Positions 59,129 through 64,000 of a DNA stretch of 64,000 nucleotides are shown here, in pieces. The notes under the pieces were generated by a model. The model did not search any database, was not told the DNA's origin, and was given only the letters and a program-made list of their open reading frames with translations. The stretch comes from Elmis aenea (Eukaryota > Arthropoda > Insecta > Coleoptera > Elmidae), in the NCBI GenBank assembly GCA_947652605.1, contig OX393579.1, positions 24,883,674 to 24,947,673 of the forward strand. The letters run 5' to 3'. Every line of letters begins with the position of its first letter. The first letter of the stretch is position 1. Position numbers and translations under genes: made by a program.

Positions 59129-62100
59129 TTACCGTAAAAAAAATCAAAAGAATTTTAATGGCAATAATTTATTTAATTTCCAAATTCAATCCTACATTTT
59201 GTAAATAATCAAATGTTATGCGATCCTAAACGATTATATTAGTTGACATTAGTAAATAATGTATGCTAATGAATTCATTCAAATCGTACTACAGATGCTT
59301 GATGCACGATCAATAATCGACCCATCCATAAGGACAACTCTGGCGCATTAAACTTATTGGAACAATGTAGCAACTCTATAAGGATGGTGCCTTGAAGATA
59401 ATCTTTATAGTTGGTACATATCATTGGTCAAATAAACCATACAACATACGATATTAATCCTGAAAGATATCGCACGCCATTTAAGTATTTTCTAAAATCA
59501 AAATAAAATAGTAATAGGTATTGTTAAATTCATCAGAAAACACTCTATTTAAACAACGGCATGTACCTTTACCGTTCAATTAAAAAAAAATTGACCTTCT
59601 GTCAAAAAGCCCATTCTGCAACCTTCAAAGCCGATTAAAGTAACATAGATGTCAATACAAATTTAGAAAAACAGTTTTCGGACACTTGTTGACATAATAA
59701 AAATCAATTTATTTATGCTGGTCACGGCACACTTTATAAAAAAAATTCGTCCAAAAATTATTTGAGGTTAAAAAAAATAACCAAAATAGTGCAGCTGTAT
59801 CCAAAATTGCTCCATTGTTTAAAAATATAAAAATATGGGTGTTCAAATTTAAATAACAAAGTTATTTCCGGGGAAATTGGGTGTGAAATAATAGTGTACT
59901 TATGTTTAAATAATCCGTTTTTTTACACATATCATATGTCTAAAATTTCATTAAATTTAATACAAAACTAAAGAAAAAAAGGGCTGTACCAGAACTCAGC
60001 TACATCCGGTATAGTACTAAACATTTTGAACACAATGATTTCACCCGTGGTTAAGTTAAAACAATGATTAATAAAAATGTAAAATTACAGATTTTTTATG
60101 AAGTCAATCAATATTGTCATGAACAAAAACTACAAAATGTAACAAATTTGAAAATTGCCAAGCCTTACTGTCTGTTGTCAATAGTTTTAAAGTAATTTTA
60201 TGCTTAACTTAATATCTCTGACAACAATGGAAATAACAATTAGGGATAAAAATATTATTTTTTACTTTGTTATAAAATACCTATAGGTATCTTTCTTAAC
60301 TTAATTTAAATTATGTAGCTATTGTGAGAATTATAGAAACTGTGACTAGATTTCGATTAATATGACGTAATGATCACAAGACCGATATGTCATAGCCATT
60401 TGCGGCCCAATTAAACGACGTGGTGTCCCAAATAAGCGATGCATTCTTCTTTTGCTTTCTTATTTATCAAAATTTTTACCATATAAGCAGCCGTTTGTTT
60501 TACCAGGATCCAATATATTAACATTATTTTCCTGATGGTTTTCGTGTATTTATATTGGTTTTGTAATGGTAATTGATACATAAACACATTTTATGTCAAC
60601 AATAACATTCTCTTTAAACATAGGTAAATGTATAATTTTGCGCTAATTTTAACAACAAATTGTCAAAAATACATATACTTTAAGGGACTTAATTAAAAAC
60701 TGTCGCCTGGGGCACTGTTAACCCTCAAGCCAACCCTGTTCGAAACATACAAAGTTTTTATCGCTCTTTATTTATGCAAACACATATTTGAGTTCAATGG
60801 GAACGGTTTATTTGGAAATGGTTTGTTTTACAGCTATGACATTCCGGCTTACAAAATGTGGGAAAATCTAATTAAAATTAATGAATAAATGCTGATGTTC
60901 CCAGTTTTATTTGATGTAAAAATTTACATGATAACAGAATTGCTTACATATACCAATACTGTATGAGCGATAAGATAAAACAAAGGTGCATGTTTTAAAT
61001 TCGTAGCCTATTTCCCTCGAATACATGAAAAGTAAAATCACGATACAAACCCTACTGATGCACGATAACTAGACATATTAAAAGTTATTATGCAAATTGT
61101 TTGCATAAATAATGACACTCAAGGTTAATTGACTAATCGACTACTGGATCAATGTGGCTTACAGATTTTCAAAACGTGTACGTGACACTATAATTAACAA
61201 TTAATTATTAGTCTCGCACTACCTAGATTTATTTTTTGATGGAATAATTTATCGCGTTGCGTTTTAAATCAATAGGGTTAATGGTAGAATGTTGATTTAT
61301 TCATAAGGAAAACCTCTGATCCGGTGGTTGCTCGTCTAAGCCATTCTTTATGTTTCTCGTTTGTAAATTATGATGGTTGTGCGTGATTAATTACGGTACA
61401 AAATGTTTAAAAGATGAAATGCTGACGACGTTTTTAATAAATATGTAGGTAAATGAAACAACGTATGGAACATAATTATTAATTTTCACGTACGCAGAAT
61501 TGAATTGAATAAAACTTATGGCGTGGCATATTTTTTTCTAGCTCGTTGAGTATTCAAGTAGCAACTTTAAACTCTTGAGCGCAGCTATAACAAAAAGCCT
61601 AGGCCAACAGGCAACCGGGTGAACTGTTCTAAGCAGTATCTGTCAGCGCCTCGACGCATCCGTGCGGTATCCTCTTCTACTAAGCGACGCCGAGCTAACA
61701 GCTAATTCGCTAATGCTTTACATCAGTCTATTATAACAAGCTTGATAAAGTTATAAACTTGTTTTGTGATCAATTAACAGTTTATTAATCGATTGTTAAA
61801 TTATTTTGTCGAGACACAAAAAGGATTTTACTTGCAAAGGATTTAAACTTGGCGGCTGTAATCGGAATTAAAACAGTGAGACAAAACAACTATGACCTTA
61901 ATAAATAACTTAAATAAATTTAGCGAAACTTTAGTTGTGCCGCTTTTTTACAAATCTAAGGTAATTGTTGTATTTAAAACTTTATGCCGTGGTACATTTC
62001 ATTGTTTATTTAAGGTATTAAAATATTTATAGAAGTGTTCCGTTAAAAGTGTCCAAACTGGAAAGTTTGTATAAATTGTGTAAATGTGTAATGAGTGATT

Positions 62101-63577
62101 TTTTTTTCTTTAACAAATAGTGAACATAAAATTGAATTAAGGTATAAAATTGATATGGACTGTTAATGCGTTTAGTTTGGAAATATCTACCAAGTCTTTA
62201 AACTGGATTTTGTTTTACAGGAACGTTTATAAGCAAAAATGGCTTTTATGTACTCGTTTTTGACAAACATTTGTAAAATTTAATAGCAAAATGTTTGTGT
62301 GTTATAGCCTTAAATATTTCTATGTACTACACTAATATTGTGTAACATATGAATTTACTTAAAAAATGGACTCTTGCCTATTCTTTTGCGTTGACGCATA
62401 ACCACAAGTTTGTGGAACTTTCTATAGACTTGTTAAGTTTGTTTGTAAGGTCTTAACATCATATTTTTAACGCTGCTATTTATTGGGTCAGTATTTTCAT
62501 TTTTTTAATCCAGCAATGAATGGTCATAGTTTATTGTTAAATCAGTACGTAATATAAGTGGTTAATATTACACCGATTAACAAAAAACTGTTTTAATTAA
62601 AATATTTGTAAAAATAATAGTTCATCAGTATTTTAAAGAGATGGTCAGTATTCATTTTTTTAACTTAAAACAAACCTATAGTTTTATTTTCATTATTTAT
62701 TTTTTTAAATAAAACTTTAACTTATCTTTAACCTAACACTTTATATCTGAAACTATTTATGCTTCCAAAAATATTCATATTACGGACAGTTTGTTTTACA
62801 ATATACTAACCAATTATAATTAAAAACACTGTCCAAATATATAAAAGTGTATTTCTTACTGCATTAAATTAATATCCACAATAATTATTGATTGGATGTG
62901 TATGTAAAGATGAATTTTACGTAAGTTTTGCTTTGAGTGCGTAAAATTTTGAAACATTTGCAAGATCCTATTCTTTTTCAGTAAAACTGTTAGAATAAGC
63001 TTTTCCATAAACTATTTTTTAGTAATTAAACTACTGTTAAATGTTAAATATCTCGAGCTTAATTGTTCGCACAGAGGCACAGTTATTAATTTGTGGAATA
63101 TTTTAAAAATATTCGTCCTTTTGTTTGTACAGTAAAACAAAGTTTATAAACCATTCCAATTGGATTTATTTCATATCATGCTTCTTACTTAAGCATTCCT
63201 CTTTAATTATGCCATTATTTTGAAAGTAGAAAGACTTGAAAAATGTATATACGATATAATTTCCTGTAATAAAAAATTAATTTCATTTTTGTAATTTTGA
63301 GTTAAGGAACTTATTTGATATGTAATATCAATAATTTGTTTAAAATTAGCTTATTTCATTACCTGTAAGAAAGAGTCTTTATTTTTCCTTTCAACGTAAG
63401 CAGTTTTTTTAATCGGTCTAGTTTTCTTTTAAAAAAGAAGATTTATTGATAATAGTAAGTTAAGTGATTTTATTCTTTACTCATTTATGTGTTTGTCGTA
63501 GGCAAAATGAGCAGTTAATAAAATTACTAGGCAAAACGTGAAAGCTTTTCATTATTTATTTATTAAAAACTGTAATC
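59129..63577. other. Longest stretch without a recognised element
   Basis: The sequence is AT-rich. The only departure is a GC-richer islet at about 61,560-61,730 (CAGCGCCTCGACGCATCCG, GCGACGCCGAGCTAACAGC), which might be a promoter-proximal or untranslated exon region. A TTTTGTTTTACAG acceptor-like tract ends at 62,220. No open frame links them. Confidence 0.4.
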
Positions 63578-63635
63578 AACCTTTAATCTGATCCTCTATG
63601 ACTGACCAAATAAACAAGGGTCATGTTGAAGGTCG
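63578..63635. repeat. Copy of the FB-3 central hairpin
   Basis: AACCTTTAATCTGATCCTCT, then ACCAAATAAACAAGGGTCA and TGAAGGTCGG, corresponds in inverted orientation to 29,752-29,808. A 17-base T run follows at about 63,642. Confidence 0.5.
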
Positions 63636-63762
63636 GTTAGTGTTTTTTTTTTTTTTTAATAAAATCAAACATATTTGATTTCTTTTATTATTTATTAAAA
63701 TCATACGTTTTTCCGCCTTTTTATAGAATGCATAATATTAATTACATCATGTATACGACATA

Positions 63763-64000
63763 CCGGGTGTAACTGAATTCTGGTATACCGCAAATATCTT
63801 TTGCATGGATGCACCTTCCTTTATGACATTTAGAATAATGGTTTCGGTAAATAAAATTAATAAAATTGTGGAATTATAGTAAAAACTCCATTTCCGGTCT
63901 AATTTATTTCATTATTAAATGTGCTGTGACCTGCAATAATTAAATTTTGTTATACTAACAAGTGTCGGAAAACGTTATAGTAAATTTGAATTGAAATTTT
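63763..64000. mobile_element. Left end of a CCGGGTG element running out of the window
   Basis: TA then CCGGGTGTAACTGAATTCTG opens at 63,763. The right end would lie beyond the window. Confidence 0.45.

Noticed and set aside
63642..63658. 17-base T run as a possible retroposed poly(A) tail on the minus strand
   Set aside because: No LINE, SINE or processed gene sequence is recognisable on the side where it would lie.
1..64000. tRNA or rRNA genes
   Set aside because: No T-arm GGTTCGA-type box with a matching acceptor stem, and no conserved rRNA segment was seen by eye; a covariance-model scan would be the proper test.

Overview
This window is non-coding, transposon-dense DNA from an insect. 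It is AT-rich, has no tRNA or rRNA that I can see, and contains no host protein-coding gene that I can recognise. Every reading frame I could identify is a decayed piece of a mobile element. A beetle is the best guess: the retrotransposon and piggyBac-like fragments look insect, and one repeat carries short arrays mixing CCTAA and CCTGA, which read TTAGG (the common insect telomere unit) and TCAGG (the unit known from some beetles) on the other strand. The order assignment is inference.

The dominant component is a large set of fold-back DNA elements. All end in CAGGGTG (or CCGGGTG) next to TA, and each has its own long inverted arms. About a dozen complete copies and several single ends lie at 2.0, 3.2-3.9, 7.4, 11.0, 15.7-16.2, 18.6-19.7, 19.8-20.2, 23.1, 26.35-28.16 (containing 26.97-27.59), 30.98-32.86 (containing 31.13-31.78), 35.2-40.1, 41.4, 47.6, 48.6-49.7, 53.6-55.1, 57.3-58.9 (containing 58.16-58.75) and 63.8 kb. 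Several otherwise different families share one subterminal module. Two copies of one family keep a short open frame that resembles the start of a mariner-type transposase.

Other layers are a Crypton-like tyrosine recombinase element (11.25-12.88 kb, with an apparent small intron); an internally deleted Jockey-type LINE with both ends and a possible target duplication (21.3-23.1 kb) and a 5' fragment of another (41.6-41.9 kb); RTE-type LINE remnants (5.05-5.83 and 32.86-33.89 kb); a CR1/L2-like LINE (36.7-39.3 kb); a non-autonomous Helitron (23.94-24.30 kb); a deleted piggyBac-like element cut by a CAGGGTG fold-back (26.19-29.08 kb); hAT-like elements (34.4, 52.6-55.4, 57.1-59.1 and possibly 30.9-40.2 kb); and three fold-backs whose arms are tandem short repeats (1-0.47 and 51.0-51.6 kb; 42.1-42.7 kb; 29.6-29.9 kb).

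Nesting is deep. At 57.1-59.1 kb a hAT-like element contains a CAGGGTG fold-back that contains another. At 30.9-40.2 kb a possible hAT shell holds two CAGGGTG fold-backs, two LINEs and two further inverted-repeat elements. Between these lie 0.5-4 kb AT-rich stretches in which I recognise nothing; 59.1-63.6 kb is the longest. No defence system, operon or other gene cluster was found. The points most worth checking are the fold-back superfamily with its shared module, the Crypton-like element and its dyad sites, and a 136-bp almost perfect hairpin at 45.4 kb.
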